This document shows, piece by piece, positions 42,960 to 52,624 of a stretch of DNA of 64,000 nucleotides; position 1 is the first letter of the stretch, and every line of letters begins with the position of its first letter. The DNA is from Pleodorina starrii (Eukaryota; Chlorophyta; Chlorophyceae; Chlamydomonadales; Volvocaceae). Both the position numbers and the translations under genes were made by a program. Where the stretch lies: positions 62,001 to 126,000 of the forward strand of contig BRXU01000068.1 of NCBI GenBank assembly GCA_030267565.1, written 5' to 3'. The notes beneath the pieces are model-generated. The model was not told the origin of the DNA. It ran no database searches and saw only the letters and a list, made by a program, of their open reading frames with translations.

Positions 42960-43128
42960 ACCTTGTCCAAGATGCCGTTGGATGAAAGTTCAGTGGCAGG
43001 TCATCGGTCATGTCCGGATGGATGGCCGCGTAACGGCTCAGCATCTGCGCGGTGTATGCAAGGCTCCAGCCCATGTGCCCGGCCAACTCCCCGATATTGC
43101 AGCCGGCCCGCACCAGCCGGGTCGGCAC
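42960..43128 (-). pseudogene. Tyrosine recombinase C-terminal remnant
   Basis: Minus-strand translation gives RAGCNIGELAGHMGWSLAYTAQMLSRYAAIHPDM, resembling integrase C-termini (G-C-x-I-x-E-I-A-x-x-x-G-H/W-S...Y). The upstream part is replaced by IS66 sequence at about 43130. It could be what remains of the integrase of the tRNA-Pro-associated element. Confidence 0.5.
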
Positions 43129-43129
43129 C

Positions 43130-43610
43130 GCGGTCTTCCATCTCGGTCCCGTGGTCGATCGGCTCGCCGAACATCTGAAGCGTTCGGACAAGCTGTTCAT
43201 GGACGAGACCACCGCACCCGTGCTCGATCCTGGCAGGGGGCGACCGAAGACAGGCTACCTTTGGGCCCTGGCGCGCGATGACCGGTCATGGGGCGGGGCA
43301 GATCCACCCGGCGTGGTCTTCACCTACGCCCCCGACCGCGCGGGCGAGAATGCCGAGCGTATCCTGCAGGGCTTTGACGGCATTCTGCAGGTGGATGGCT
43401 ATCCCGGCTACAACCGCCTGACACGGCCCTCCCGGACAGGCGGTGTGTCGATCACCGTCGCCCATTGCTGGGCCCAAGCGCGGTGCAAGCTGATCGAGAT
43501 CTTCGATCGCGACGGTTCCGAAGTCGCGGCCGAGGGTCTGCGCCGGATCGCCGAGCTTTACCGGATCGAAGCCGACATCCGTGGCATGGGCCCCGGCCAG
43601 CGGCTGTCTG
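43130..43610 (+). pseudogene. IS66-family TnpC, internal fragment
   Basis: The frame encodes VVDRLAEHLKRSDKLFMDETTAPVLDPGRGRPKTGYLWALARDD, ILQVDGYPGYNRLTR and ITVAHCWAQARCKLIEIFD, the central IS66 DDE region with first and second Asp. It begins and ends abruptly. Different orientation and sequence from the 38.7-39.4 kb fragment. Confidence 0.75.
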
Positions 43611-43679
43611 GGCAGGGGCATGGTTCATCTGCTCGAAGGCACAGGATGGTCAGCCCATAGGTAAGCGGCGGCTGCGCCG

Positions 43680-43880
43680 CACCTGCTTTCAGCTTGCCGG
43701 CTTGAAGTTCCAGGGCAGCAGGTCGTCGATCTCGATCAACTGGCGAAAGCGATAGCTGCCGCGATAGGATTGCAGCGACGTCAGCACCGGCAAGAATTCC
43801 CAGCCGTGGCCGGGACGCTCACCGCGATAGGCCAGCACTGCCTCGGCGCAGGCCGTGTGGCTGCCAATAGCCACATCGAA
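43680..43880 (-). pseudogene. Possible IS66 3'-terminal remnant
   Basis: A short minus-strand frame ends RFRQLIEIDDLLPWNFKPAS, resembling the IS66 TnpC C-terminal motif R-I-x-E-L-L-P-W-N-F/W. The preceding part is not recognisable. Low confidence. Confidence 0.35.
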
Positions 43881-43916
43881 GCACCCTCAGCAGACTGACT
43901 TTCGCCGTCGTTTGAT

Positions 43917-44930
43917 CTACCGCTCGATAACCAGATCACTTCGCGGGCGCGAACAGCATGGCAAAAAGAAACCTGCGTCGATCTCGCGCTGGCGGATTCC
44001 GCCTGCGTGGTTCATGTCTACACTGCCCTTGACCAGTTTCGATTTGCAGGTGCCGCAGACACCATTTGCACAGGATGAGGGAATACGAACACTCGCCTTG
44101 CGCGCACATGACAGCACCGTCTGATCGGCACCAATCTCGATCGTCTTGCCTTGCTTGAGGAACTGGACCTGAAACAATCCCTCTGCACCAGGGGCGGTGG
44201 CGGCAGGCAGGTCGACTTTTTCCACACCGCCAAAACTTTCGCGCAAGAATCGCGCAGGGGGCAGACCCATATCACGGGTCATGGCTTCGACCGCCGCCAT
44301 GAACGGCTCCGGGCCGCAGCACAGGACATGGCGCTGAGCGAGATCCGGGACCACCAGCGCAAGGTAATCACGGCTGATGCGGCCCGACAGACCCGGCCAA
44401 CCACGTTCCCCATCCACGCTCTCGGGCAGGATATGCAGGCGCATGCCCTTCAGTCGCGGGATCAGGGCCATCAACTCAGCACGGAAAACGATGTCCCGTG
44501 GCGAGCGGCAGGCGTGCAGAAAGACGGCGTCGACCGGCTGCGCCCGGTCAACCATTTCGCGCAGCATCGACATGACTGGGGTGATCCCTGACCCGGCGGA
44601 CAGCAACAGCAGCCGATCAGCGCTCGAATGGACAAAATCGCCAGATGGTCCGATGCCCTTTACCCGCGTCCCCGCTTGCAGCCTGTCATGCATCCAGTTC
44701 GAGACCCTGCCCCCTGCCACCCGCTTGACAGTCACCGTGATCGCGTTGGCCCGCAGGGGCGAGGAGGAGATGCTGTAGCAACGACTGCCATCTGGATCGT
44801 CCGGGTCGAGCTGGAAGCGGAAATACTGCCCGGCGCGAAAGGCGAACTGCTTGCCCTGTGGCGATACGAAGGTGAAGCTCTTGACGTCATGTGTCTCTTC
44901 CTGGATATCGACGCACAGCAGCGCAGCTCG
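43917..44930 (-). pseudogene. Flavin/2Fe-2S oxidoreductase (GbcB-like), 5'-truncated
   Basis: The protein is a ferredoxin-NAD(P) reductase-type electron donor for a Rieske oxygenase, like the reductase of glycine-betaine-type demethylases. Visible are FAD-binding RCYSISSSP, NAD-binding LLLLSAGSGITPVMSMLRE, CGPEPFMAAVE, and a C-terminal plant-type [2Fe-2S] domain with CANGVCGTCKSKLVKG and a later Cys in PCCSRPRSDL. Homology begins at about LLCVDIQEETHDVKSFTF (44930), about 30 or more residues into the family length; upstream is unrelated sequence. The normal start is lost. Confidence 0.75.
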
Positions 44931-45634
44931 ACGACGCGGTCCTCGGTCAGCAGGCATTCGACCCCGCACAGGCCGAACGGCTCTTCACGATCGCGCCGAA
45001 CGGCTATGTCGAGTTCGTCCTCGTCCCCGCTCTCGTCGCGCGCCTTGAGAAGGTCGCGCCCGGCATAAAGCTCCGTCTGACGCCCTACGGAAACGATCTC
45101 GTTGAGACAGGCGTCGTGTCGGGCACGACGGCGCTCGTGCTGGGCCGCATCGTCGACCCGCTCGACAACCTCGTCGTCCAGCACCTGATGGACGAAGGGC
45201 TCGCCTGCGCCGTCCGCGCCGACCATCCGGCCATCGGCGATGCCATGACGCGCGAGCAGTTCGAGACGATGAAGCACGTCAACATCGTGCCGCCTGGCCG
45301 GATGCGCGCCGGGCTGTTCCAGGCGCTGGCGCAGCACCAGCTCAAGCGCGACGTCGCGATCTCCGTGACCAATTTCTTCGCGGTAGCCGAAATGGTGGCG
45401 GTGACCGACTACTGCGCCATCCTGCCCTCGCTCATCTGCAGGCGGCTGACGCACGACCCCCGGCTGAAGATCCTGCCAGCCCCGGTCGACCTCGGCAGCT
45501 TTCCCGTGGAAATGGCGTGGCACGTCCGCTACCGGCACGATCCCGCACACCGCTGGCTACGGGCGCTGATCGGCGAGGTCATCACCGACTTCAAGGGCAA
45601 GACGGCAGCGACAGCCATGCCGTCGCCAGCGTGA
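44930..45634 (+). pseudogene. LysR-family regulator, 5'-truncated
   Basis: The frame encodes a LysR effector-binding domain (AERLFTIAPNGYVEFVLVPALVARLEKVAPGIKLRL, ALVLGRIVDPLDNLVVQHLMDEGLACAVRADHP, FFAVAEMVAVTDYCAILP). The N-terminal helix-turn-helix (about 90 residues) is missing; the sequence enters at LDDAVLGQQAFDP, next to the truncated reductase on the other strand. A chance GTG at 44891 extends the frame, but the product cannot bind DNA. Confidence 0.78.
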
Positions 45635-45745
45635 TGGAAGTCTGTCGGCCGCGCGACGCCGGTTGACTTCCGTAAGCGCCAACGGACGAATAGTTTATGG
45701 GTGCTGAGCGCCGGGTCTTACAAGTTCGAAGGGCGTGACACCATC

Positions 45746-45784
45746 GCTCCGATATGGTATGAATTTGCCATACCGTATCGGAGC
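45746..45784. promoter_or_regulatory. Operator palindrome of the second parDE
   Basis: GCTCCGATATGGTATG and its near-perfect complement CCATACCGTATCGGAGC flank a short centre, giving a 39-base palindrome with one mismatch in the first sixteen arm positions, eight bases before the parD start. This fits ParD autorepression. Confidence 0.75.
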
Positions 45785-45791
45785 ATCGTTC

Positions 45792-46073
45792 ATGGCAACT
45801 GTTGAGAAACGCACTGTCAGCCTGCCACCCGAGCACACCGCCTTCATCGATGATCTCGTCGCCTCTGGAAGCTATGCGTCCGCCAGCGAGGTCGTCCGCG
45901 CAGGGCTTCGGGCGCTCCAGGAGCGCAATGCCGCAGTTGAACGCTGGCTCCGAGAGGAGGTAGCCCCAGTTTACGATGGGATGGAGGCTGATCCGGGACG
46001 GGCGCTTGCGGCGGATGAGGTGTTCGGTTCCATCCGCGAACGTCATGCAAAGGCATTGGCTGGCCGTTCGTGA
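45792..46073 (+). CDS. parD: ParD antitoxin (type II)
   Basis: The 93-residue protein starts MATVEKRTVSLPPEHTAFIDDLVASGSYASASEVVRAGLRALQER, the canonical ParD ribbon-helix-helix, with an acidic C-terminal toxin-binding region. The ATG at 45792 directly follows the operator palindrome. It overlaps parE by four bases. Intact and probably active. Confidence 0.9.
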   Translation: MATVEKRTVSLPPEHTAFIDDLVASGSYASASEVVRAGLRALQERNAAVERWLREEVAPVYDGMEADPGRALAADEVFGSIRERHAKALAGRS

Positions 46074-46369
46074 AAGCGCGCCGGGTCGTCTTTGCCCCGG
46101 AAGCCGCCGGGGATCTCGTGGCGCTGTATGACTGGATCGCCGCTGAGGCATCGCCGGTTGTTGCCATGACATATCTGGAACGGGTGGAGGCCTTCTGTCA
46201 GCGGCTCGGCTTGGGTTCCGAGCGCGGGCATCTGCGCGCGGATATTCGCCCCGGTCTGCGCATCATCGGCTTTGAACGCCGCCTGACCATCGCCTTTGTA
46301 GTTGATAATACGCGCGTGACAATTCTGCGCGTATTTGCGCGGGGGAGGAACTGGGAAGAGAGCATCTGA
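46070..46369 (+). CDS. parE: ParE toxin (type II)
   Basis: The 99-residue protein has VVFAPEAAGDLVALYDWIAAEASPVVAMTYLERVEAFCQRL, GHLRADIRPGLRIIGFERRLTIAFVVDNTRVTILRVFARGRNWE, the full ParE pattern. ParE toxins inhibit DNA gyrase; ParD binds and neutralises. The pair stabilises the replicon. Confidence 0.9.
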   Translation: MKARRVVFAPEAAGDLVALYDWIAAEASPVVAMTYLERVEAFCQRLGLGSERGHLRADIRPGLRIIGFERRLTIAFVVDNTRVTILRVFARGRNWEESI

Positions 46370-46550
46370 GGTGGAAGCAGGAACAATCACGAATTCTCGG
46401 CTTCGATGGAGCGACCGTGCCGCACTGCCGTCAGGCGGCTCTCCGCCCGCGCGATGGAGTAAATCGACTCAAAGTTCCATGTTACTGTAGCGCCTGTCGG
46501 ATCCGAAGTAAGGGTGGGCGTGGGGGCAGGAGGTATCGCCATGCCCATTG

Positions 46551-47150
46551 AACCGCCCCGGGTTTACCGGAGAGTTTCTGGTTCAATGATTAGGCTGCTT
46601 TTTCGGCGGCGTTCAAGCTTGTGTAGAATTCCTCCTCTGCTTCGTTCGGTGTGACGTAACCGATGGCGCTGTGCAGGCGCGTCTTGTTATACCAGTCGAC
46701 CCACTTCAGGGTTTCTCACTCGACTTGACCCACGGATTTCCAAGGGCCGAGGAACTTGATGACCTCGGTCTTGAACAGGCCGATGATGCTTTCAGCCAGA
46801 GCGTTGTCATAGGAATCACCGACGCTGCCGACCGAGGTGTCGATGCGATCCCCAGAACCCGGCAGATCGGCCCGACACCAAAGACGCCACGGTGATCGTC
46901 GAGAAACGCGATCATTTGCGGAACGGGCGGTCAAGCTCCGCCGCAGCGAAATATGCGCTGGCCTTCTTCAGGATCTCATTGGCGGTGCGAAGCTCTCGCA
47001 CCTCGCGTTCCAGTTCCTTGATCCGGTCCTTCTCCGCGCTCGTCAGCCCGCCGCGCTCTCCGCGGTCACGCTCGGCCTGCTGGCACCAGACGCGCAGACT
47101 GTCGGGAGAGCAGCCAAGCTTCAACCCACGGAGCCAAAGCCCTCCAGACC
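46551..47150 (-). pseudogene. IS3-family element remnant with internal deletion
   Basis: Reading the minus strand, an orfA part ([26 protein letters not shown] to ELDRPFRK at 46912) is followed by the orfB C-terminus (IDTSVGSVGDSYDNALAESIIGLFKTEVI at about 46770-46850, then a stretch related to WYNKTRLHSAIGYVTP up to 46590). Most of orfB is deleted. A candidate terminal repeat TGAACCGCCCCGGGTTTACC lies at 46551-46570. Confidence 0.75.
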
Positions 47151-47169
47151 AAAATCAGGCCGCCTGTTC

Positions 47170-47311
47170 CAAATCATTCGACGACGGACAGTGATGGCCG
47201 GTGCGGGACCGTCCCAAGGTGGCGGACCTCTCCGCCGCGTTCGCCTTGCGCAATCGCAACCGAGATCGTCGCCTTGTGGACATCAAGTTCGATAAACGTG
47301 CTACCCTGCAT
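47170..47311 (-). pseudogene. IS110-family transposase, 5' fragment (second)
   Basis: From an ATG at 47311 the minus strand encodes STFIELDVHKATISVAIAQGERGGEVRHLG, the start of an IS110 DEDD transposase with its first Asp. It is cut after about 45 codons. Different from the 37.6-38.1 kb fragment. Confidence 0.65.
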
Positions 47312-47485
47312 CTGGTCTCTCCCCCATTCCTGAGGCTCGGCGCCCGCCAACCGGCCGCAACCCTCGAACGGAGAATGCAGCGGGAGAGGCCACAGACCCA
47401 GTCAGATCAGGGGCCGATCATGGGGTCGAGAGCTGCCCCCGCCCGCCCAACTCTATGTTCCAGCCGAACGGCTGGCAGATTTCGA

Positions 47486-48448
47486 TCATCCATCAGATTT
47501 CGAGGGGCATTGAGCCGGAGCAGCCTGCGCGAAGGTGGCCATTATCTCGGCCATGACCGACATAGCTAGGGCTTTCGGGTCACGAGACCCGGGGATCAGG
47601 CCCATTGGCCCATAGACTCGTGCGATCTGGTCCATGGAGGCGCCCCCCTCCTGCAGACGTGCGCAGCGCGCAGCATGGGTCGCACGGCTGCCCTGTGCAC
47701 CAATATAAAAGGCGGGTGTCCGCAGCGCGGCTTGCAGGATCGGCAGTTCATAGTCGTGATCGTGATAGAACAGGGCCACGGCGGTCTGAGCGTCGATGAG
47801 CTCCACCTCGGTCAGGTTTCGCAGTTCTACCGTTCTGATCCCTTGGCGCGATGCTGCGGCCACTGTGCCACGGTCATGAGAATAGAACACATGCCGATAT
47901 CCGAAGCTGCTCAGCAGATGCGCGAAGACGACGGGCTCGGCACCGGTTCCGAAGATGGCGAAGGAAATCGAGGGGGCGAAGGCGATGCTCAGGACGCTTG
48001 GAAGGCCCTCACCCAGATGCAGCTGATCCGCCTGGTCCAGCAGCAACGACACGTGCTCGCGGGCCCGCCGCAGGTGGCCAAGTTCGGCCAGCACGGCGCG
48101 GTCGCGTAGCATGAACACGCGAAGTTCCACGGCGCCGCCACAGGGCAGGGTCAGGTCCATGAAGGTTGATCCCTTGCCGTATCTTAGCGTTCGCCCCTGC
48201 CCCGACGCCAGAACCTCTTGCGCGTGCAGAACGATGTCGGCCTCGATGCAACCCGAGGTGATAGAGCCTGCGATCCGGCCTTCGGCGGAAATCGCCATGG
48301 CGCTGCCGACGCTGCGATAGGCGGGTCCGTCGACTTTTACCAGAACTGCGATGACGACATTTTCCTCCCAAGATGCCGCTGCGTCCCAAGGGTCGTGGAG
48401 GGCGGGGTGCAAGTTTTCGCACTGCACGCCTGGATCGTGTTGCAGCAT
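47486..48448 (-). CDS. xdhC: XdhC/CoxF-type molybdenum hydroxylase maturation factor
   Basis: XdhC-family proteins bind and sulfurate the molybdenum cofactor before insertion into xanthine-dehydrogenase-type enzymes. The 320-residue protein shows VVIAVLVKVDGPAYRSVGSAMAISAEGRIAGSITSGCIEADI, TLPCGGAVEL, the Rossmann segment FAIFGTGAEPVVFAHLL and VGAQGS-like YIGAQGSRATHAARCARL. The ATG at 48448 has GAGG nine bases upstream; 48457 is an alternative. It is last in the minus-strand cluster with the hydroxylase genes, consistent with a dedicated chaperone. Confidence 0.8.
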   Translation of the reverse strand: MLQHDPGVQCENLHPALHDPWDAAASWEENVVIAVLVKVDGPAYRSVGSAMAISAEGRIAGSITSGCIEADIVLHAQEVLASGQGRTLRYGKGSTFMDLTLPCGGAVELRVFMLRDRAVLAELGHLRRAREHVSLLLDQADQLHLGEGLPSVLSIAFAPSISFAIFGTGAEPVVFAHLLSSFGYRHVFYSHDRGTVAAASRQGIRTVELRNLTEVELIDAQTAVALFYHDHDYELPILQAALRTPAFYIGAQGSRATHAARCARLQEGGASMDQIARVYGPMGLIPGSRDPKALAMSVMAEIMATFAQAAPAQCPSKSDG

Positions 48449-48467
48449 GGCTTGCATCCTCACTGTG

Positions 48468-49700
48468 TCAGGCCGCCTGCGGCGCGGGCTTGCCATTCCG
48501 GTCGGCGACAAGCGTCACCACCACCCCCGCGACCAGCGCCCAGAAGGGCGACGAGATGCCCAGCAGGTTCACGTTCGACATCGCCACCACCAGCGCGGTG
48601 AAGGCGCCGATCTGGTGGCCGCGCGCGGCGCCAAAGGCTTCCTGCAGCGAAGTGACCAGCACGCCGATCATCGCCAGCCCCGCGACCGCCATGATCAAGG
48701 GCGAAGGCAGGCGCAGGACAAGCGGCACAGCCACGGCGGCGAACAGGCCGAACGACCCGAACAGCACGCCATTTGTGACGGCTGCAACATAGCGCCCTGC
48801 CTTGTCCTCGCCCGCCTGTTCGGACGAACAGATGGCGGTCATCGGCCCGGCGATGTTGGCGTTATGCGCCCCGACCAGCCCCGCGAGGATCCCGCCGATG
48901 CCCGAAATGATGGTCATGGCGTTGACTGGCGGCTTGTAGCCCTCGGCCATCAGGACGCCGGTCGCCTGCGCGTTCTCGGCGCCCAGGACCAGCACGGCAA
49001 GGGGAAGTGCGACGGCCAGCAGCGCCCCCAGGGTAAAGCTGGGTGCCGTCAGTTCGGGCGCGATGAAGCCCTGGTTCAACTCGGACGCAACGAAGCCGCC
49101 GGTCAACCACGTGATCAAAAGGCCGGTGACAAGCGCGGACAGGACCGGGGGAACAGCCTTGACGAAGCGCATGGAGAGGAAGAACGCAGCGATGGCCCCG
49201 CCCACGATCAGCGGCATCTTCAGGGCGGCCTCGACCGTGCCGGTTCCGAAGCGGATCATCGCGCCTGCGATCATTGCGATGACGATGGGCATCGGCAACC
49301 ACCGCATGATCCGGCCGACCAGGCCCGTCAGCCCCAGGACCAGCACCAGGACCCCGGCCATGATGAAGCTGCCGACGATCTCGTCGAAGGGAAAGCTTCC
49401 CATGGCCCCGGCCAGCATGGCCGCGCCGGGAATGGAATAGGCGCCAACCACCGGCATCTTGTAGTACAGGGCCATGATCAGGCTGATCAGACCGCCGAAG
49501 AAATAGATGCCGAACAGCCAGGCAACGGTCTGTCCCTGCGACAGCAAGCCGCTCTCGGCGGCGCCGATCACGACCAGCGCGGGCCCGGAACAGCCGAAGA
49601 TTGCCGCGACAACGCCCGCCGACAGCGGCTTGACCCCGAACCAGGTTCGCAGGTCGCGCAGGCCGCTGGCAAAGCCGGGCCCCTTTTCGATCAAAGCCAT
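48468..49700 (-). CDS. benE: BenE-type benzoate transporter
   Basis: BenE proteins are benzoate/proton symporters with about 12 membrane segments. This 410-residue protein has many hydrophobic helices and the family motifs AAIFGCSGPALVVIGAAESGLLSQGQTVAWLF, YYKMPVVGAYSIPGAAML, and GVLMAEGYKPPVNAMT with GLVGAHNANIAGPMTAIC. It probably imports the aromatic acid degraded by the neighbouring enzymes. Start preceded by GGAGG. Confidence 0.87.
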   Translation of the reverse strand: MALIEKGPGFASGLRDLRTWFGVKPLSAGVVAAIFGCSGPALVVIGAAESGLLSQGQTVAWLFGIYFFGGLISLIMALYYKMPVVGAYSIPGAAMLAGAMGSFPFDEIVGSFIMAGVLVLVLGLTGLVGRIMRWLPMPIVIAMIAGAMIRFGTGTVEAALKMPLIVGGAIAAFFLSMRFVKAVPPVLSALVTGLLITWLTGGFVASELNQGFIAPELTAPSFTLGALLAVALPLAVLVLGAENAQATGVLMAEGYKPPVNAMTIISGIGGILAGLVGAHNANIAGPMTAICSSEQAGEDKAGRYVAAVTNGVLFGSFGLFAAVAVPLVLRLPSPLIMAVAGLAMIGVLVTSLQEAFGAARGHQIGAFTALVVAMSNVNLLGISSPFWALVAGVVVTLVADRNGKPAPQAA

Positions 49701-49755
49701 GTTTTCTCCTCCCTGAAAAATGCGGGGGCGACCCCCATGTCGCCCCCGGTTCGCG

Positions 49756-50562
49756 TCAGCTGCCGACGAAGGCGGGCGCGCGCTTGGCGTGGAATGCCTC
49801 GACCCCCTCGCGGAAGTCGTCCGATGTGCGCAGGCGGCTGTAGCAATGCCCTTCCAGCTCGATCGCGATGGAGAGAAGGGCGTCGTCGGTGTCGTTCAGC
49901 AGCTTCTTTGCCGTCCGCTGGGCGATGGGGGAAAACTCCCGCAACTCCTGCACCAGGGCATCCACAGTCGCTTCAAGTTGATCATCGGCGACGACCTCGG
50001 TCGCGATGCCCCAGTCATACGCCTGACGCCCCGAAATACGCTTGGAGCGCATCACGATGTGCTTCGTCCGCGTCACACCCACGATCTTCTGCAGCCGGGC
50101 CGACCCACCCGAGCCCGGGATCTGGCCCAGCTTCTGTTCGGGCAGTGCGTATTGCGCCGTTTCCGAGGCGATGCGGAAATCGCAGGCAAGCGAGATTTCG
50201 AAGCCGACCCCGAAGGCGTATCCCCGGTTTGCCGCGATCACCGGTTTGGAACAGCGTGCAGGCGCCGCGATGTTCCATGCCAGTTTCGAGACATGTTCGG
50301 GCGAGGCTTCCAGGAAACCGCGGATATCGCCGCCCGAGGAGAAATCCTTCCCATCGCTTCGCAGGACGACAACCCGCACGGCTGCATCCTCGTCCAGTTC
50401 CTCGAACACGAGGCGCAGCTGATCACGCGCCGCCATCGAGATGACGTTGTAGGGTGGGCGGGACAGAATGATGTCCGCGCGTTCATTTGCAGCGTCGATT
50501 TCGACGCGGAAACCGTCCAGGGCGGCCAGGCGCGGGTTCTTGAAGTCATAGGTGGTGGGCAT
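49756..50562 (-). CDS. Enoyl-CoA hydratase/isomerase (crotonase) family enzyme
   Basis: The 268-residue protein has the oxyanion-hole segment KDFSSGGDIRGFLE and the two glutamates expected of hydratases: in GYAFGVGFEISLACDF and PEQKLGQIPGSGGSARL. It would act on a CoA thioester. Its place between a BenE-like transporter and an acyl-CoA ligase suggests a role in aromatic acid breakdown. The ATG at 50562 is preferred because AGGA lies eight bases before it. Exact reaction unknown. Confidence 0.8.
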   Translation of the reverse strand: MPTTYDFKNPRLAALDGFRVEIDAANERADIILSRPPYNVISMAARDQLRLVFEELDEDAAVRVVVLRSDGKDFSSGGDIRGFLEASPEHVSKLAWNIAAPARCSKPVIAANRGYAFGVGFEISLACDFRIASETAQYALPEQKLGQIPGSGGSARLQKIVGVTRTKHIVMRSKRISGRQAYDWGIATEVVADDQLEATVDALVQELREFSPIAQRTAKKLLNDTDDALLSIAIELEGHCYSRLRTSDDFREGVEAFHAKRAPAFVGS

Positions 50563-50597
50563 GTTGGGTGTCCTGTTCATGCAGATTGAAAGATCGC

Positions 50598-52118
50598 TCA
50601 GGCGTTGGTCGGGAGCTTCTCAGGCTCGTATTCACCTGCAACGAGACAGCGGCGCAGCAGCTTGCCGACAGGCGACCGCGGGATTTCACGGACGAAAACA
50701 TAGCTGCGCGGACGACGGAAATTTGCCAGGCCCGAATGCTTGCAATGCTCGTCCAGCATCTCGGGCGTCAGGGATGGGTCGCGCCGCCTGATGAAGGCGG
50801 TGACGACCTTGCCCCAGCGTTCGTCGGGCAGGCCGACCACGGCAACCTCGTCCACCAGCCGGTGCAGCGACAGGCAGCTTTCGACCTCGACCGGCGAGAC
50901 GTTCTCACCCCCGGTGATGATCATATCGTCCACCCGGCCGGTGACGAACAGGTCGCCTTCCTCGTCGAAAAAGCCGGTGTCGCCGGTCAGGTACCAGCCG
51001 TCGCGAAGCGCCTTGCGGTCGGCGTCGGGACGCCGCCAGTAGCCCTCGAACGCCTCATCGCCCTGCAACAGCGCGATGATCTGTCCTTCCTCGCGCGGGG
51101 CGGCCAGGCTGTCGACATCCTCGGCGTCCAGGCGGATGACGCGGATGATCTGGTTCAGCCCGGCCCTGCCCGCCGATCCCGGCTTGCGCGCCGCGGACTG
51201 GTCGATCGAGAAGGTATAGACCTCGGACGAGCCGTAGTGGTTCACGAACAGGTCGGGCTGGAACAGCCTGTCCAGCTGCGCGGTCAACCCGTCGGTCATC
51301 GGCGCGCCCGCATAGCCCAGCTTGCGCACGCTCCGTACCCGATCGGGCGAGAAGTCGGGGTTATTGACCATGTCGTGATACAGGGTCGGTACAAGGTAGA
51401 GATTGGTGATCCGCTCGTTCTCGATCAGGGCCAGGGCGGTACTGACGCTGAAGCGCGGCAGGCAGACGAAGGTACCGTTTATCAGTGCATGGGCCAGCAG
51501 CGACCGCACCCCCATCGTGTGATAAAGCGGCATGACGCCCAGGGTCCGTTCCTTGTAGGCGTAAAGGTTCTGTGCGACATGCGCGACCGCCGCGGCCCGT
51601 TCCGTGCGGTGCCTGCGCGGCACGCCCTTGGGCTTCGACGTGGTGCCCGAGGTATAAAGCATCAGCGAGATGCAATCCGCATCCGCGCGGGGTTGGGCGG
51701 GCGGGGCAGTTCGGGCCAGCGCCTCCTGGAGGTCGCGGAGGGTCAGGCGCTGCACCGTCGCAGCTTCGGAACAGGCGGCGACCGCGTCCGCCGCGATGTC
51801 GTCGAAGATCAGCAGCTGCGCCCCGCTGTCGGTCAGGACATGGGACAGATCCTCGGCGGTGGCGCGCCAGTTGACGGGGGTGATGATCAGCCCGGCGAAC
51901 TGCGCTGCCCAGTGCAACGAGGCGTTTTCCCACCGGTTCTGCAACAGGGTGACGACGTGGTCGCCTTTTCTTGCCCCCAGGCCGTCCAGATACGAAACCA
52001 GCGCGGAAATTCGCCCATACCATTCCTCGTAGGTCAGCCGGACATCGCCATCGACGATGGCCAGCGCCGTCGGATCCCTGCTGACGGCAGCCAAGAAGCT
52101 GGTGCCAAGATCGAGCAT
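50598..52118 (-). CDS. AMP-dependent acyl-CoA ligase
   Basis: The 506-residue enzyme activates a carboxylic acid to its CoA thioester. Motifs are the P-loop LMLYTSGTTSKPKGVPRRH, HYGSSEVY, WYLTGDTGFFDEEGDLFVTGRVDDMI and the C-terminal PRSPVGKLLRR with the catalytic lysine. It belongs to the benzoate/4-chlorobenzoate-CoA ligase side of the family by overall pattern, but substrate cannot be fixed. ATG at 52118 has GGGAGGAA before it. The preceding hydroxylase small subunit ends two bases upstream. Confidence 0.85.
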   Translation of the reverse strand: MLDLGTSFLAAVSRDPTALAIVDGDVRLTYEEWYGRISALVSYLDGLGARKGDHVVTLLQNRWENASLHWAAQFAGLIITPVNWRATAEDLSHVLTDSGAQLLIFDDIAADAVAACSEAATVQRLTLRDLQEALARTAPPAQPRADADCISLMLYTSGTTSKPKGVPRRHRTERAAAVAHVAQNLYAYKERTLGVMPLYHTMGVRSLLAHALINGTFVCLPRFSVSTALALIENERITNLYLVPTLYHDMVNNPDFSPDRVRSVRKLGYAGAPMTDGLTAQLDRLFQPDLFVNHYGSSEVYTFSIDQSAARKPGSAGRAGLNQIIRVIRLDAEDVDSLAAPREEGQIIALLQGDEAFEGYWRRPDADRKALRDGWYLTGDTGFFDEEGDLFVTGRVDDMIITGGENVSPVEVESCLSLHRLVDEVAVVGLPDERWGKVVTAFIRRRDPSLTPEMLDEHCKHSGLANFRRPRSYVFVREIPRSPVGKLLRRCLVAGEYEPEKLPTNA

Positions 52119-52120
52119 TC

Positions 52121-52624
52121 TCAGTTTCCTCCCTTTCTTAACGTGTCGCGCGCGGCGAGGGCTGCGCGGACGATCGGCTCGTAGCCGGTGCAGCGGCACA
52201 GATTGCCGGACAGCGCGTCCCGGATGACGCCTTCGGACGCGTCTGGGTCAGCGGCCAGAAGCGCGTCCAGGGTCATCAGGATGCCGGACGTGCAGAACCC
52301 GCATTGCAGGCCGTGATGGTCGCGGAACGCCTGTTGCAGAACCGACAGGCGGCCCGTTTCCGCGGCAAGCGCCTCGACCGTGCGAATATTCATGCCTTCG
52401 GCCTGCGCGGCCAGGACAAGGCAGGCGCGGGCCGGGGCGCCGTCGATCTGGACGGTGCAGGCCCCGCAGACGCCGTGTTCGCAGCCGACATGGGTGCCGG
52501 TCAGACCGATCTCGTGGCGCAGGACGTCAGACAGCAGCATCCGGTTTTCCACTCGGACGGTCTGTTCGGTGCCGTTCACGCGGAAGGTGACTTCGTGGCG
52601 GGACGTGGCATTCAGGACTGGCAT
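52121..52624 (-). CDS. Molybdenum hydroxylase small [2Fe-2S] subunit
   Basis: This 167-residue electron-transfer subunit has both cluster motifs of the xanthine oxidase family: [13 protein letters not shown] plus a later Cys, and QCGFCTSG with [10 protein letters not shown]. It shuttles electrons from the molybdenum site to FAD. It overlaps the FAD-subunit gene by 13 bases, typical of these operons. Comparable to CoxS, HcrC and similar subunits. Confidence 0.9.
   Translation of the reverse strand: MPVLNATSRHEVTFRVNGTEQTVRVENRMLLSDVLRHEIGLTGTHVGCEHGVCGACTVQIDGAPARACLVLAAQAEGMNIRTVEALAAETGRLSVLQQAFRDHHGLQCGFCTSGILMTLDALLAADPDASEGVIRDALSGNLCRCTGYEPIVRAALAARDTLRKGGN

Noticed and set aside
49756..50562. 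4-Chlorobenzoyl-CoA dehalogenase
   Set aside because: The ligase-crotonase pairing suggests it, but the sequence keeps the two glutamates of hydratases rather than a dehalogenase Asp/His/Trp arrangement that I could recognise.
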